A model generated the notes under the pieces. That model worked only from the letters and a program-made list of their open reading frames with translations, searched no databases and was not told the origin of the DNA. From the NCBI RefSeq assembly GCF_010093345.1, contig NZ_PDWT01000001.1, forward strand, positions 1,240,001 through 1,304,000: a stretch of 64,000 nucleotides of DNA. Direction: 5' to 3'. Shown here piece after piece: positions 7,979 to 18,106 of the stretch (the first letter of the stretch is position 1; each line of letters opens with the position of its first letter). This stretch comes from Pseudoxanthomonas yeongjuensis. GTDB lineage: Bacteria > Pseudomonadota > Gammaproteobacteria > Xanthomonadales > Xanthomonadaceae. Both the position numbers and the translations under genes were made by a program.

Positions 7979-8767
7979 TTAGTCCGGTTTCGTGGTCGCC
8001 AGCCGGGCCATGCGCTGGGCGTCGGCCAGGATCCCGCGCATCAACCGCACTTCCTGCTCGTTCAGGCCGGCGCGCAGGAACAGACGCCGCAATTTGCGCA
8101 TCGCCGAATCCGGTGCCCGGCCCTTGTGGAAATCGATGTCGTCCAGGGTCTCGCCGAGTTGGGAGAAGAAGCCTTCCATCTGCGCATGCGACGCCGCCGC
8201 TTCCTGCCGCACTCCGTTGTCCGGCGAAGGTTGCCCGCCCGCGGCCAGCAGTGCCACCCGCAATTCGTAGGCCAGTACCTGCACGGCGGCGGCGAGGTTG
8301 AGCGAGCTGTATTCCGGATTGGCCGGGATGTGGACCGAGGCATGGCAAAGCTGGAGTTCCTCGTTGCTCAACCCGGTGCGCTCGCGGCCGAAGACCAGGG
8401 CGACCTGGTCCGCGCCGGCAAGATCGACGACCCGCGACGCCGCGGCACGCGGATCCAGTTCCTCCAGCGCCACCCTTCGGCTGCGCGCGGTGCAACCCAG
8501 TACCAGGCGGCAGTCGGACACGGCCTCGGCCAGGGTCGCGACCACGCCGGCCGCGGCCAGCAGGTCGTCGGCGCCGGCGGCCCGACGGAAGGCCTCGTCG
8601 GCCGGGTATTGTTCCGGCGCCACCAGCACCAGCCGCGACAGGCCCATGGTCTTCAGCGCGCGCGCGGCGGCGCCGATATTGCCCGGGTGCTGGGTGCCGA
8701 CCAGGACGATGCGGATGCGGGCGGCGGCTTGCAGAGGGATTTCGAGTGCGGCGTCAGGGGTGTTCAT
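7979..8767 (-). CDS. trmJ: tRNA (cytidine/uridine-32-2'-O)-methyltransferase TrmJ
   Basis: This 262-residue SPOUT-class enzyme methylates the ribose of nucleotide 32 in the anticodon loop of several tRNAs using S-adenosylmethionine. Family signatures include IVLVGTQHPGNIGAAARALKTMG near the start, VALVFGRERTGLSNEEL and IPANPEYSSLNLAAAVQVLAYELR, which form the knotted SAM-binding core, followed by a helical C-terminus. I chose the ATG at 8765-8767 because it places the core at the usual distance; an earlier in-frame start would add 33 atypical residues. It is divergent from suhB, the same arrangement as in E. coli. Confidence 0.95.
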   Translation of the reverse strand: MNTPDAALEIPLQAAARIRIVLVGTQHPGNIGAAARALKTMGLSRLVLVAPEQYPADEAFRRAAGADDLLAAAGVVATLAEAVSDCRLVLGCTARSRRVALEELDPRAAASRVVDLAGADQVALVFGRERTGLSNEELQLCHASVHIPANPEYSSLNLAAAVQVLAYELRVALLAAGGQPSPDNGVRQEAAASHAQMEGFFSQLGETLDDIDFHKGRAPDSAMRKLRRLFLRAGLNEQEVRLMRGILADAQRMARLATTKPD

Positions 8768-8868
8768 GGGTGTAGATGTTAAACTGCGCGGGCCGGTCTT
8801 CGCGCCGTGCCGCTCTTTACCACTCGTTTCCTTCCACCCGCCGCCAGTCCGCCCGAGGTCCGTCACCC

Positions 8869-9693
8869 ATGTTGAATCCAGTCGTCACCATCATGGTCAA
8901 GGCCGCGCGCCAGGGGGGCAACGTGCTGTTGCGCAACATCAACAAGCTCGACAGCCTCAACGTGGTGCAGAAGGACCGCCTGGATTACGCCAGCGAAGTC
9001 GATGCCGACGCCGAGAAGGCCGTGATCAAGGAACTCAAGCGCGCCTACCCCGACTACTCGGTGCTGGGCGAGGAAAGCGGTGGCCAGGCCGGCAAGAACG
9101 GCCGCTACACCTGGGTGATCGATCCGCTGGACGGCACCAGCAACTACCTCCGCGGGTTTCCGCACTACTGCGTATCGATCGCCCTGGTCGACAACGGCGA
9201 ACCCACCGATGCGGTGATCTTCGACCCGCTGCGCAACGAACTGTTCACCGCCAGCCGCGGCAGCGGCGCCCAGCTCAACGAACGCCGCATCCGCGTCCAC
9301 GACCGCAAGGACCTGGCCGGCACCACCATCGGCACCGGCTTCGCCCCGCGCGAACGCGCCCGCGCCGGCGCCCAACTGGAATGCGTGCGCGAACTGCTGG
9401 TCCAGGCCGAGGACGTGCGCCGCACCGGTTCGGCCGCGCTGGACCTGGCCTACGTGGCTTGTGGCCGCAGCGACGCCTATTTCGAGGCCGGACTGAAGGC
9501 CTGGGACATCGCCGCCGGCGTGCTGCTGGTGCGCGAAGCCGGCGGCAAGGTCTGCGACTACCGCGGCGCCAACATCCCGCGTCTGGATTTCCAGGGCGCC
9601 AAGGACCACCAGGTCGTCGCCGGCAACATCAAGGTCTGCGAAGCCCTGCAGAAGGCCATCGTCACCTCGGGCTACGCCGCCAGTTTCAACTGA
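8869..9693 (+). CDS. suhB: Inositol-1-monophosphatase SuhB
   Basis: The 274-residue protein has the metal-binding motifs of the Mg2+-dependent inositol monophosphatase family: GEES (residues 67-70), [12 protein letters not shown] (82-93) and the C-terminal [16 protein letters not shown]. SuhB hydrolyses inositol-1-phosphate and, in Enterobacteria, is also a component of the rRNA antitermination complex. The conserved place next to trmJ supports orthology with that SuhB. The start at 8869 gives the usual family N-terminus ([18 protein letters not shown]). The 101-bp spacer to trmJ must hold both promoters. A second member of the family is at 62205-63005. Confidence 0.95.
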   Translation: MLNPVVTIMVKAARQGGNVLLRNINKLDSLNVVQKDRLDYASEVDADAEKAVIKELKRAYPDYSVLGEESGGQAGKNGRYTWVIDPLDGTSNYLRGFPHYCVSIALVDNGEPTDAVIFDPLRNELFTASRGSGAQLNERRIRVHDRKDLAGTTIGTGFAPRERARAGAQLECVRELLVQAEDVRRTGSAALDLAYVACGRSDAYFEAGLKAWDIAAGVLLVREAGGKVCDYRGANIPRLDFQGAKDHQVVAGNIKVCEALQKAIVTSGYAASFN

Positions 9694-9703
9694 CCCCACG
9701 TCC

Positions 9704-9776
9704 GTAGGAGCGGGCCTTGCCCGCGATGCCTTTCGTGGGTGATCGCAAGAGCATCGCGGGCAAGGCCCGCTCCTAC
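9704..9776. repeat. Palindromic intergenic repeat pair, GGGC-CTT-GCCC core
   Basis: Same family as 674-752: arms GTAGGAGCGGGCC and GGCCCGCTCCTAC, each with GCGATGC or GCATCGC on the inner side. It lies just after the suhB stop. Confidence 0.9.
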
Positions 9777-9791
9777 AAAATTTGGATGCAC

Positions 9792-9822
9792 GAAAAAGGC
9801 CGCGAACTTCGCGGCCTTTTTC
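9792..9822. terminator. Bidirectional rho-independent terminator between suhB and secF
   Basis: GAAAAAGGCCGCG and CGCGGCCTTTTTC form a 13-base stem around AACTT with an A-run on one side and a T-run on the other, so it can end transcription from both convergent genes. Confidence 0.9.
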
Positions 9823-9844
9823 GTTCTGCGATGGCAGCCGGAGA

Positions 9845-10810
9845 TTACGGGCGGCGGGCCAGCGCCGCTTCTTCCTTGGCCTTCGGCATCAGGTCCTGCT
9901 TGGTCACCGTCAGGAAGCCCATGGTCAGCAGCGGGCAGGCGATGAAGATCGAGGAGATGGTACCGATCACGATGCCCATCATCTGCGAGATGGCCATGCC
10001 TTCCAGCGAGCCGCCGCCGTAGATGTACAGCGCCAGCACGGTCAGGAAGGCCACGAACGAAGTGATGATGGTGCGCGACAGGGTCTGGTTGATCGAGCGA
10101 TTGAGGATTTCGTTCGGCTCCACCCGCAGGTTGCGGAAATTCTCGCGCACCCGGTCGAAGACCACGATGGTGTCGTTGATCGAGAAGCCCATCACCGACA
10201 GCAGGCCGGCCAGCACGGTCAGGTCGAACTCCCTGCCGGTCAGGGCGAAGAAGCCGGCCACGATCAGCACGTCGTGCAGGGTGGTGAAGATGGCCGCCAC
10301 CGCGAACTTCCATTCGAAGCGGAAGCCGATGTAGATCAGGAAGCCCACCACCACGAAGATCAGCGCGTACAGCCCGTTGAGCGCCAGTTCCTTGCCGACC
10401 TGCGGGCCGACGAACTCGTTGCGCATGATCCTGGCCGTGTTGTCGGGTAGCGACGCGGCATTCAGGACTTCCTGCGCGGTGCGGTTGTTGGTTTCCGTGT
10501 CGACCTTGCCTTCATGCGGCTGCAAGCGCACCAACAGGTCGCTGCCGCTGCCGAAGGTCTGTACCTGCGCGCTCTCGTAGCCGGCCGCGGCCAGGCGATC
10601 GCGCACGCCATCGACCTCGGCGGGCTGCTGGAAGCGCAACTCGACCACCGTGCCGCCGGTGAAGTCGAGGGCGTAGTTGAAGCCGTTGACGGCCATCGCG
10701 GCGATCGCGCCCACGGCCAGCAGCACGGCCACTCCCAGCGAGATCCAGCGCAGGCGCATGAAATTGATGTTGGTGTCGTTGGGCACCAGGTGCAGCGGGA
10801 AAAGTTTCAT
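9845..10810 (-). CDS. secF: Protein translocase subunit SecF
   Basis: This 321-residue inner-membrane protein has the SecF layout: one TM near the N-terminus (residues 24-43), then the conserved NYALDFTGGTVVELRF, a periplasmic domain, and five more TM segments containing MGFSINDTIVVFDRVREN. With SecD and YajC it forms the RND-like accessory complex that uses the proton gradient to assist SecYEG-dependent secretion. It follows secD with a 15-base gap and shares the yajC-secD-secF order known from E. coli. The 3' end abuts a strong bidirectional terminator. Confidence 0.97.
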   Translation of the reverse strand: MKLFPLHLVPNDTNINFMRLRWISLGVAVLLAVGAIAAMAVNGFNYALDFTGGTVVELRFQQPAEVDGVRDRLAAAGYESAQVQTFGSGSDLLVRLQPHEGKVDTETNNRTAQEVLNAASLPDNTARIMRNEFVGPQVGKELALNGLYALIFVVVGFLIYIGFRFEWKFAVAAIFTTLHDVLIVAGFFALTGREFDLTVLAGLLSVMGFSINDTIVVFDRVRENFRNLRVEPNEILNRSINQTLSRTIITSFVAFLTVLALYIYGGGSLEGMAISQMMGIVIGTISSIFIACPLLTMGFLTVTKQDLMPKAKEEAALARRP

Positions 10811-10825
10811 TCTCGGGCGCTTCCG

Positions 10826-12706
10826 TTAGATGGCCAGGGACTTGAGCTTGCGGCGGCCGCCGTAGATCAAGGTGGCGATGCCGCGCGACACGGTCACCGC
10901 GGTGAACACCGAGGTCAGGATGCCGACGATCATGGTGATCGCGAAACCCTTCAGCGGGCCGGTACCGAACGCGAACAGGGCGACGCCGGCCAGCAGCGCG
11001 GTCATGTTGGAGTCGAAGATGGTGCCGGAAGCCTTGTCGTAGCCGGTGGCGATCGCCGCCTGCGGCGGCATCCCGGCGCGCAGCTCCTCGCGTATCCGTT
11101 CGTTGATCAGCACGTTGGCGTCCACCGACATGCCGATCGACAAGGCCAGGCCGGCGAAGCCGGGCAAGGTCATGGTCGCGCCGAACAGCGACATCACCGC
11201 CACCACCATCAGCAGGTTGAGCAGCAGGGCCACGCAGGTGAGCAGGCCGAACATCCGGTAGTACACCAGGAAGAACGCCAGCGCGAACAGGAACGAGTAC
11301 ATCACCGCCTTGGTGCCGCGGGCGACGTTCTCGGCGCCCAGGCTGGGGCCGACCACGCGTTCCTCGACGAAGTCCATCGGCGCGGCCAGCGAGCCGGCGC
11401 GCAGCAGCTTGGCCAGGTTCTCGGCTTCGGTCTTCTCCAGGCCGGTGGTCTGGAAGTTCTTGCCGAACACGCCGGCGATGCGGGTCGGCGCCAGCGCTTC
11501 CTCGCTGACCTTGGTCGAACGCACCTCCTTGCCGTCGACCATGGTGACCTGCGGGATGCGCTCGATGTACACCACCGACATCAGCTTGCCGACGTTGGCG
11601 CTGGTGAAATCGAACATGCGCTGGCCGGCGGCCGCGTTGAGGGTGATGTCCACCGCGGGCGAACCATTGCGGTCGGTGCCGGTGCTGGCGGTGACCATCT
11701 GGTCGCCGGAAGCGAGTACGCGCTTGCTCAACAGTACCGGAACCGGCTTGCCGTCCAGGCCTTTTTCACGCAGGTAGTAGATGCGCGCTTCCGGCGGCAC
11801 GTTGCCGCTGGCCAGCGCGTCCTGCGCATTGCCGTCCACGACCGAGCGGAACTCGAGGGTCGCGGTGGCGCCGATCAGGCGCTTGGCCGCGGCGGTGTCC
11901 TGCACGCCGGGCAGCTGCACGACGACGCGGTCATCGCCCTGGCGCTGGATGATGGGCTCGGCCACGCCGAGTTCGTTGACGCGGTTGCGCAGGGTGGTGA
12001 TGTTCTGCTCGATCGCATCGCCGGAGATCTTGGACAGCTCGCTCTGCGGCAAGGTGATGATGATGCGGTTGCCATCGACCTGGTAGCTCAGTGCCGATGC
12101 GGCCACGCCGGCGGCGGCATTGCCGCCCGACAGCGCCACGCGCGCCTTGTCCACGTCCTGGTCCGCCGGCAACGTGACCACGATGCTGTTGTTGGCGCGA
12201 CGCTCGACCGACTCGTACTTGACCCGCTTGTCGCGCATGGTCACCCGCGCGTCTTCGGCATAGGCATCGACGCGCTTGTCCAGCGCCGCCTTCTGGTCCA
12301 CCTGCAACACGAAATGCACGCCGCCCTGCAGGTCCAGGCCCTGGACCATGGGTTTGGCCCCGACCTTGCCCATCCAGTCCGGAACCGTGGAAGCCAGGTT
12401 CAGGGCGATCGTATAGTCCTCGCCCAGACCTTCGCGCAGCGCGTCGTTGGCCTTGGTCTGCGCCTCGAAGCTGGGCATCCGCACCAACAGGCTGTCCTTG
12501 TCCTTGTCCAGCGACTTGGCCGTGACCCCCGCCTTCTTCAGCGTGGCGTCGATGCGCTGGTTCAGCGCCGCGTCGATCGCGAAGCCGCGGTTGGGAGTGA
12601 CCTGCACCGAAGGATCCGACGGATACAGGTTGGGCAGCGCGTACAGCACGCTCAGCACCACGACCAGCAGGATGGTGATGTATTTCCAGCGCGGGAATTC
12701 AAGCAT
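10826..12706 (-). CDS. secD: Protein translocase subunit SecD
   Basis: The 626-residue protein starts with a TM helix (ITILLVVVLSVLYALPNLYPSDPSVQV), followed by a large periplasmic region with LDLQGGVHFVLQVD and LEFRSVVD. Five further TM helices at about 455-600 include AGLALSIGMSVDANVLINERIREE and the TVSRGIATLIYGGRRKLKSL terminus. SecD works with SecF in proton-driven protein export. It lies between yajC and secF on the same strand. A palindromic repeat occupies the 145-bp gap to yajC, so some transcripts may end or be processed there. Confidence 0.97.
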   Translation of the reverse strand: MLEFPRWKYITILLVVVLSVLYALPNLYPSDPSVQVTPNRGFAIDAALNQRIDATLKKAGVTAKSLDKDKDSLLVRMPSFEAQTKANDALREGLGEDYTIALNLASTVPDWMGKVGAKPMVQGLDLQGGVHFVLQVDQKAALDKRVDAYAEDARVTMRDKRVKYESVERRANNSIVVTLPADQDVDKARVALSGGNAAAGVAASALSYQVDGNRIIITLPQSELSKISGDAIEQNITTLRNRVNELGVAEPIIQRQGDDRVVVQLPGVQDTAAAKRLIGATATLEFRSVVDGNAQDALASGNVPPEARIYYLREKGLDGKPVPVLLSKRVLASGDQMVTASTGTDRNGSPAVDITLNAAAGQRMFDFTSANVGKLMSVVYIERIPQVTMVDGKEVRSTKVSEEALAPTRIAGVFGKNFQTTGLEKTEAENLAKLLRAGSLAAPMDFVEERVVGPSLGAENVARGTKAVMYSFLFALAFFLVYYRMFGLLTCVALLLNLLMVVAVMSLFGATMTLPGFAGLALSIGMSVDANVLINERIREELRAGMPPQAAIATGYDKASGTIFDSNMTALLAGVALFAFGTGPLKGFAITMIVGILTSVFTAVTVSRGIATLIYGGRRKLKSLAI

Positions 12707-12725
12707 TGGGGATTTCCAGAGAAGC

Positions 12726-12838
12726 GTAGCCCGGGTGGAGCGTAGCGGCTTTCAACAGCGAAGCTGGTCTACCCGGGGGGATTTTTGTTCCGGTGAGAAG
12801 GAGCCCCGGGTATCGCCTTCGGCTCCACCCGGGCTACG
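12726..12838. repeat. Inverted repeat, GTAGCCCGGGTGGAG type
   Basis: GTAGCCCGGGTGGAGC at the left and GCTCCACCCGGGCTAC-like sequence at the right are inverted, with a degenerate second copy (CTACCCGGGG...CCCCGGGTA) inside. It fills the yajC-secD gap. Confidence 0.8.
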
Positions 12839-12851
12839 ACTACGGCTAGTC

Positions 12852-13196
12852 TTAGGCGGACTTCAGCGTGCCCTTGGGCAGCACGTTGCCGACGGCGGCC
12901 TTCTGCACGCGCACGCGCACGTTGTCGGCCACCTCGACGGTGATGAAGTTGTCGCCGATGTCGGTCACGATGCCGGCGATGCCGCCGGAGGTGATGACTT
13001 CGTCGCCCTTGGACAACTTCTCCAGCATGCCCTTGTGTTCCTTGGCGCGCTTCATCTGCGGACGGATCATCAGGAAATACATCACCGCGATCAGCACGAT
13101 CGGGAACAACAGGGACATGCCGCCAAGGCCACCGGCAGGCGGCGCGCCCGCGGCTTGGGCGTGGGCGGCGGGAATCAGGAAATCGAGCAGGTTCAT
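12852..13196 (-). CDS. yajC: Sec translocase accessory protein YajC
   Basis: The 114-residue protein has one TM segment (GGMSLLFPIVLIAVMYFLMIRPQMKRAKEH at about 25-54) followed by the YajC domain with LSKGDEVITSGGIAGIVTDIGDNFITVEVADNVRVRVQKAAVG. YajC associates with SecDF in the inner membrane. I chose the ATG at 13194-13196, which gives the standard short N-terminus ahead of the TM segment; a much longer upstream in-frame extension has low-complexity content and crosses a repeat. It is in the order tgt-yajC-secD-secF. Confidence 0.95.
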   Translation of the reverse strand: MNLLDFLIPAAHAQAAGAPPAGGLGGMSLLFPIVLIAVMYFLMIRPQMKRAKEHKGMLEKLSKGDEVITSGGIAGIVTDIGDNFITVEVADNVRVRVQKAAVGNVLPKGTLKSA

Positions 13197-13583
13197 CAGA
13201 TAGTCCGTTAGGGCCGGAAACAGCCGGGAATTATGCCATGGGGGCAGCCAGCCGTCCGCGCAAGCGTGGAAATCAGCCGAAACAGCCAGGAAATGCCCCG
13301 AATGCCAGTGAAAGACCGCGGGAACCGGGGAAAGGTTCCTGCTTCCCCTCTTCCCCCCCGGCGCCCGCAGAGCTCGCCCCGTACTTGATACGGGGGTGTG
13401 CAGGGCTGAGAAGGGTCTGCCCGAATGCGTTAGCCGGGGGGAGCTAATGTGGAGCGGCGTCCCCGCCGCGAGCTCTTGATCTTTGGTTCTTGATTGCACC
13501 CAACGAGCAGGATCAAAGCTCGCGGCGGGGACGCCGCTCCCACGACAGCCTGGCAATTCTTCCGGCAGGAGAAGGAAAAGCCC
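13197..13583. other. Spacer between tgt and yajC
   Basis: This 387-bp stretch has no credible gene. It holds a long palindromic repeat (13449-13542). The remainder is GC-rich without a clear promoter, although yajC needs either read-through from tgt or a start site in it. Confidence 0.6.
13449..13542. repeat. Palindromic intergenic repeat pair, GGCG-TCCC-CGCC core
   Basis: Left arm GTGGAGCGGCGTCCCC and right arm GGGGACGCCGCTCCCAC are complementary apart from the outermost bases, and both continue into CGCCGCGAGCT / AGCTCGCGGCG. It lies between tgt and yajC. Confidence 0.85.
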
Positions 13584-14717
<1,134 letters not shown>

Positions 14718-14739
14718 TCAAGACAATGAAACCCGCTAA

Positions 14740-14832
14740 CGCCATCCCAGCGAAAGCTGGGATCCATTTTGATCTTGCTCCCGGTGCAAAGCTTCAAAAT
14801 GAAGATGGATCCCAGCTTTCGCTGGGATGACG
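14740..14832. repeat. Inverted repeat, CATCCCAGCGAAAGCTGGGATCC type
   Basis: CATCCCAGCGAAAGCTGG at the left and its complement at the right flank about 40 bp. Each arm is itself a hairpin (CCCAGC-GAAA-GCTGGG, a GNRA-type loop). It lies between queA and tgt. Related arms with CCCCGCG cores occur at 26672. Confidence 0.9.
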
Positions 14833-14856
14833 ACTGAAGATATCCAGGGGAGTCGA

Positions 14857-15891
14857 TCACTTCGAAGCCTCCGGAAACAACAGCATCGCGTCCCCATAGG
14901 AAAAGAACCGGTATTTCCCGCGCACCGCGTGCTCGTACGCGGCAAACACGCGCTCTTTTCCAGAAAACGCCGACACCAGCATCAGCAGCGTGCTTTCCGG
15001 CAGATGGAAATTGGTCAGCAGCGCATCCACGCTGCGGATGCGGTAACCGGGGAAGATGAAGATCTGCGTTTCGCCCGCGAAAGGCCGCAATTCGCCTTCG
15101 TGCGAGGCCGATTCCAGCGCCCGCACCACCGTCGTGCCGACCGCGACCACCCGGCCACCGCGCGCGCGCGTCGCCCGGACCTGTTCCACCAGCGCCGCGC
15201 CCACATTCAACCATTCGCTGTGCATGCGATGTTCGCGCACATCGTCCACGCGCACCGGCTGGAAGGTGCCTGCGCCCACATGCAAGGTGACGTGGCCGAA
15301 CTCGACGCCGCGTTCGCGCAACGCCTGCAACAGCGCATCGTCGAAATGCAGGCCCGCGGTCGGCGCCGCCACCGCACCGAGCTCGCGCGCGAACACGGTC
15401 TGGTAGCGCTCGTCGTCGTCGGCGCCGGGATCGCGATGGATATAGGGCGGCAACGGCAGGCGTCCCGCCTTCAGCAGCCAGCTTTCCAGCGCGCCGGCGA
15501 CATGGAAACGCAGCAGGTAGAACTCGCCATCGCGGCCCAGCACTTCGGCCTCGCCGCCCGCATCCAGGGCGATGCGGCTGCCCGGCTTCGGCGACTTGCT
15601 GGCCCCGATCTGCACGCGCGCGGCGTTGTCGGGCAGCAGGCGTTCGATCAGGACCTCGACCCGGCCACCAGTGCCCTTGTTGCCGAACACGCGCGCGGGA
15701 ATGACCCGGGTGTCGTTGAACACCAGCAGGTCGCCCGGCGCCAGCCACTCCGGCAGGTCGCGCACTTGCCGGTCCACGAAAGCAGCCTCGCCCGGCGGCA
15801 CCACCAACAGGCGACTCGCCGAGCGCTCGGGCAATGGCGCCTGCGCGATCAGCGCTTCGGGCAACTCATAGTTGAAGTCGGATTTCTTCAC
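14857..15891 (-). CDS. queA: S-adenosylmethionine:tRNA ribosyltransferase-isomerase
   Basis: The 344-residue protein matches QueA end to end: [29 protein letters not shown] at the start, [50 protein letters not shown] and [19 protein letters not shown]. It transfers and isomerises the ribosyl part of SAM onto preQ1-34 of tRNA, giving epoxyqueuosine. It precedes tgt by about 150 bp, which include a repeat. The start codon matches the family N-terminus. Confidence 0.97.
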   Translation of the reverse strand: MKKSDFNYELPEALIAQAPLPERSASRLLVVPPGEAAFVDRQVRDLPEWLAPGDLLVFNDTRVIPARVFGNKGTGGRVEVLIERLLPDNAARVQIGASKSPKPGSRIALDAGGEAEVLGRDGEFYLLRFHVAGALESWLLKAGRLPLPPYIHRDPGADDDERYQTVFARELGAVAAPTAGLHFDDALLQALRERGVEFGHVTLHVGAGTFQPVRVDDVREHRMHSEWLNVGAALVEQVRATRARGGRVVAVGTTVVRALESASHEGELRPFAGETQIFIFPGYRIRSVDALLTNFHLPESTLLMLVSAFSGKERVFAAYEHAVRGKYRFFSYGDAMLLFPEASK

Positions 15892-15928
15892 GGGCTGGAC
15901 CAGGAAAGGCCGCGCATTGTACGTGACG

Positions 15929-16360
15929 CTATCGCTCGAACTTGGTCGAAAGGATGATCGAGCTGGCGGTCCGCTCGACGCCCTCGATAGCGCCGATGCG
16001 GTCGGTCAGCACGTCCATGTCATTGACCGTCGGCACCGCGCCGACCGCGATCAGGTCGTAGGAACCGCTGACCGAATGCAGGGCCCGCAGCTCCGGCATC
16101 GCACGCAGGGCGGCGGCCACGGACACGGCCTGCTTCGGATACACGGTGATCATGATGTGGGCGCGGATCTGGCCGCGCTCGTATTCGTCGTCGATCCGTA
16201 CCGTATAGCCGCTGATCACACCTTCGCGTTCCAGCTTCTCGATCCGGCTCTGCACCGTGGTCCGCGACAGGCCCAGGCGACGTGCGATCAGGGCGGTGGA
16301 GGCCCGCGCGTTTTCGCGGAGCAGGGACAAAAGCAGTTCGTCGGAGGCGTTGAGCTTCAT
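15929..16360 (-). CDS. Lrp/AsnC family transcriptional regulator
   Basis: The 143-residue protein has an N-terminal winged helix-turn-helix (residues 3-52, [19 protein letters not shown]...[23 protein letters not shown]) and a RAM effector domain at about 65-140 (YDLIAVGAV in its conserved turn). Such proteins form dimers and octamers, sense amino acids and usually control the adjacent gene. The divergent neighbour is a class III aminotransferase, and the 122-bp space between holds several CGACGAAA-type half-sites. An amino-acid ligand and control of the aminotransferase are inference. Confidence 0.93.
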   Translation of the reverse strand: MKLNASDELLLSLLRENARASTALIARRLGLSRTTVQSRIEKLEREGVISGYTVRIDDEYERGQIRAHIMITVYPKQAVSVAAALRAMPELRALHSVSGSYDLIAVGAVPTVNDMDVLTDRIGAIEGVERTASSIILSTKFER

Positions 16361-16372
16361 TTTCCACAGGAG

Positions 16373-16470
16373 TTTTCGTCGATACGACGAAAATTAGGCT
16401 AAATTCGCACGAATCACAACTGTTAAACGACGAAATAATCTAGATAATAGAAAGATTGTCGTTCGTCTGC
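16373..16470. promoter_or_regulatory. Operator array between the Lrp-type regulator and the aminotransferase
   Basis: A perfect 21-bp palindrome (16373-16393) has arms TTTTCGTCG and CGACGAAAA around ATA. A second palindrome ATTCG-CA-CGAAT follows at 16403-16414, then single half-sites CGACGAAA (16428-16435) and a TTGTCGTT-type site near 16457. Centres are about 23-29 bp apart, fitting cooperative binding by an Lrp-type octamer. GATAAT at 16443-16448 may be the -10 of the aminotransferase. Confidence 0.65.
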
Positions 16471-16482
16471 GGGAGGAAACCC

Positions 16483-17979
16483 ATGAACCTGATCGAAAAA
16501 CTCGCGCCGCTGCGCGCCCACACCGGCAAGCGCATGACCGTCGGCCTGGACGACGCTACGCTGCTGCGCCTGGCCAAGTCGCACCCGGACCTGGAGGCAG
16601 CGATCGCCGCCGCCGCCGCGGAACACGAAAGCCTGCGCGATGAATTCGCCGACTTGTTCGACCTGGACGAAGAGGCGCAGCTGCGCGCCGTGCAGGGCGG
16701 CTACGTCAATTTCTACGCCGAAGATGCCGTCAACCCGTACGTCGCCCTGACCGCGCGCGGGCCGTGGGTGGTGACCATCAACGGCGCGGTGCTGTACGAC
16801 GCCGGCGGCTACGGCATGATCGGCTTCGGCCACACCCCGGCGGCGGTGCTGGAAGCGATGTCCAAACCGCAGGCCATGGCCAACATCATGACCCCGAGCC
16901 TGTCGCAGCTGCGCCTGGACCGGGCCCTGCGCAAGGAAATCGGCCACAGCCGCGGCGGTTGCCCGTTCGCCAAGTTCCTGTGCCTGAATTCCGGTTCCGA
17001 ATCGGTCGGCCTGGCCGCGCGCATCGCCGACATCAACACCAAGCTGCAGACCGACCCGGGCGCCAAGTACGCCGGGCGCGCGATCAAGCGTGTGGTGGTG
17101 AAAGGCAGCTTCCACGGCCGCACCGAACGCCCCGCGCTGTATTCGGATTCCTCGCGCAAGGCCTATGAGCAGTACCTGGCCAGCTATCGCAACGAGGATT
17201 CGGTGATCGCCATCGATCCCTACGACGGCGAAGCCTTGAAGCGCGTGTTCGCCGACGCCGACAGCAAGGGCTGGTTCGTCGAGGCGGTGTTCCTGGAGCC
17301 GGTGATGGGCGAAGGCGATCCGGGCCGCTCATTGCCGCCCGCGTTCTACGCGGTCGCGCGCGAACTCACCCGCAGCCACGGCAGCCTGCTGCTGGTCGAT
17401 TCGATCCAGGCCGGCCTGCGCGCCCATGGCGTGCTGTCGATCGTCGATTACCCGGGCTTCGAAGGCCTAGACGCGCCGGACATGGAAACCTATTCCAAGG
17501 CCCTGAACGCCGCGCAGTATCCGTTGTCGGTGCTGGCGGTGAACGAACGCGCCGCCGGCCTGTACCGCAAGGGCGTGTACGGCAACACCATGACCAGCAA
17601 CCCGCGCGCCCTGGACGTGGCCTGCACGGTGCTCGACCTGCTGACCCCGCAGGTGCGCGAGAACATCCGCAAGCGCGGCGCGGAAGCGATGGAGAAGCTG
17701 GAGAAATTGAAGTCCGAGCTCGGCGGCCTGATCACCAAGGTCCAGGGCACCGGCCTGCTGTTCTCTTGCGAACTCGCCCCGCAGTTCAAGTGCTACGGCG
17801 CCGGTTCCACCGAGGAATGGCTGCGCGAACGCGGCCTCAACGTGATCCACGGCGGCGCCAACTCGCTGCGCTTCACTCCGCACTTCGCCATCGATTCGGA
17901 AGAACTGGACCTGCTGGTGGCGCTGGTCGGCAAGGCCCTGCGCGAAGGCCCGCGCGCGCAGCAAGCCGCCGCCGCCTGA
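16483..17979 (+). CDS. Class III PLP-dependent aminotransferase, substrate unknown
   Basis: The 498-residue protein has the fold-type I aminotransferase motifs: GSES (171-174), SFHGRT (209-213), LLLVDSIQAG with the PLP-binding Asp at about 306, and YSKALNAAQYPL with the probable Schiff-base Lys339. Compared with GABA or acetylornithine aminotransferases it has an added N-terminal stretch of roughly 70 residues and DSIQ in place of the common DEVQ. A GGGAGGA ribosome-binding site (16471-16477) fixes the ATG at 16483. It faces an Lrp/AsnC regulator, which suggests amino-acid-responsive expression. An omega-amino acid or lysine substrate is possible, but nothing in the sequence decides it. Confidence 0.88.
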   Translation: MNLIEKLAPLRAHTGKRMTVGLDDATLLRLAKSHPDLEAAIAAAAAEHESLRDEFADLFDLDEEAQLRAVQGGYVNFYAEDAVNPYVALTARGPWVVTINGAVLYDAGGYGMIGFGHTPAAVLEAMSKPQAMANIMTPSLSQLRLDRALRKEIGHSRGGCPFAKFLCLNSGSESVGLAARIADINTKLQTDPGAKYAGRAIKRVVVKGSFHGRTERPALYSDSSRKAYEQYLASYRNEDSVIAIDPYDGEALKRVFADADSKGWFVEAVFLEPVMGEGDPGRSLPPAFYAVARELTRSHGSLLLVDSIQAGLRAHGVLSIVDYPGFEGLDAPDMETYSKALNAAQYPLSVLAVNERAAGLYRKGVYGNTMTSNPRALDVACTVLDLLTPQVRENIRKRGAEAMEKLEKLKSELGGLITKVQGTGLLFSCELAPQFKCYGAGSTEEWLRERGLNVIHGGANSLRFTPHFAIDSEELDLLVALVGKALREGPRAQQAAAA

Positions 17980-17987
17980 CCTGCTCT

Positions 17988-18106
17988 TGTAGGAGCGCCC
18001 ATGGGCGCGAGCTCTTCGTCCCGATCGCGGGAAGATCAAGGGCTCGCGCCCATGGGCGCTCCTACATTCAAACTCAAAGCATCGCGAGCAAGGCCCGCTC
18101 CTACAA
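17988..18106. repeat. Palindromic repeat pair (GCCC-AT-GGGC core) plus a solitary arm
   Basis: TGTAGGAGCGCCCATGGG and its complement form a pair from 17988 to 18065. An unpaired right arm of the GGGC-CTT-GCCC type (GCATCGCGAGCAAGGCCC, then GCTCCTACAA) follows at 18078-18106. The TAG stop of the pyrophosphatase gene lies inside this last arm. Confidence 0.85.

Noticed and set aside
9792..9822. A second small RNA gene between suhB and secF
   Set aside because: The sequence is fully explained by a repeat pair and a bidirectional terminator.
10514..12745. A very long open frame opposite secD
   Set aside because: It is the antisense of a certain gene in GC-rich DNA; its product is His/Gln/Gly-rich low complexity without a family.
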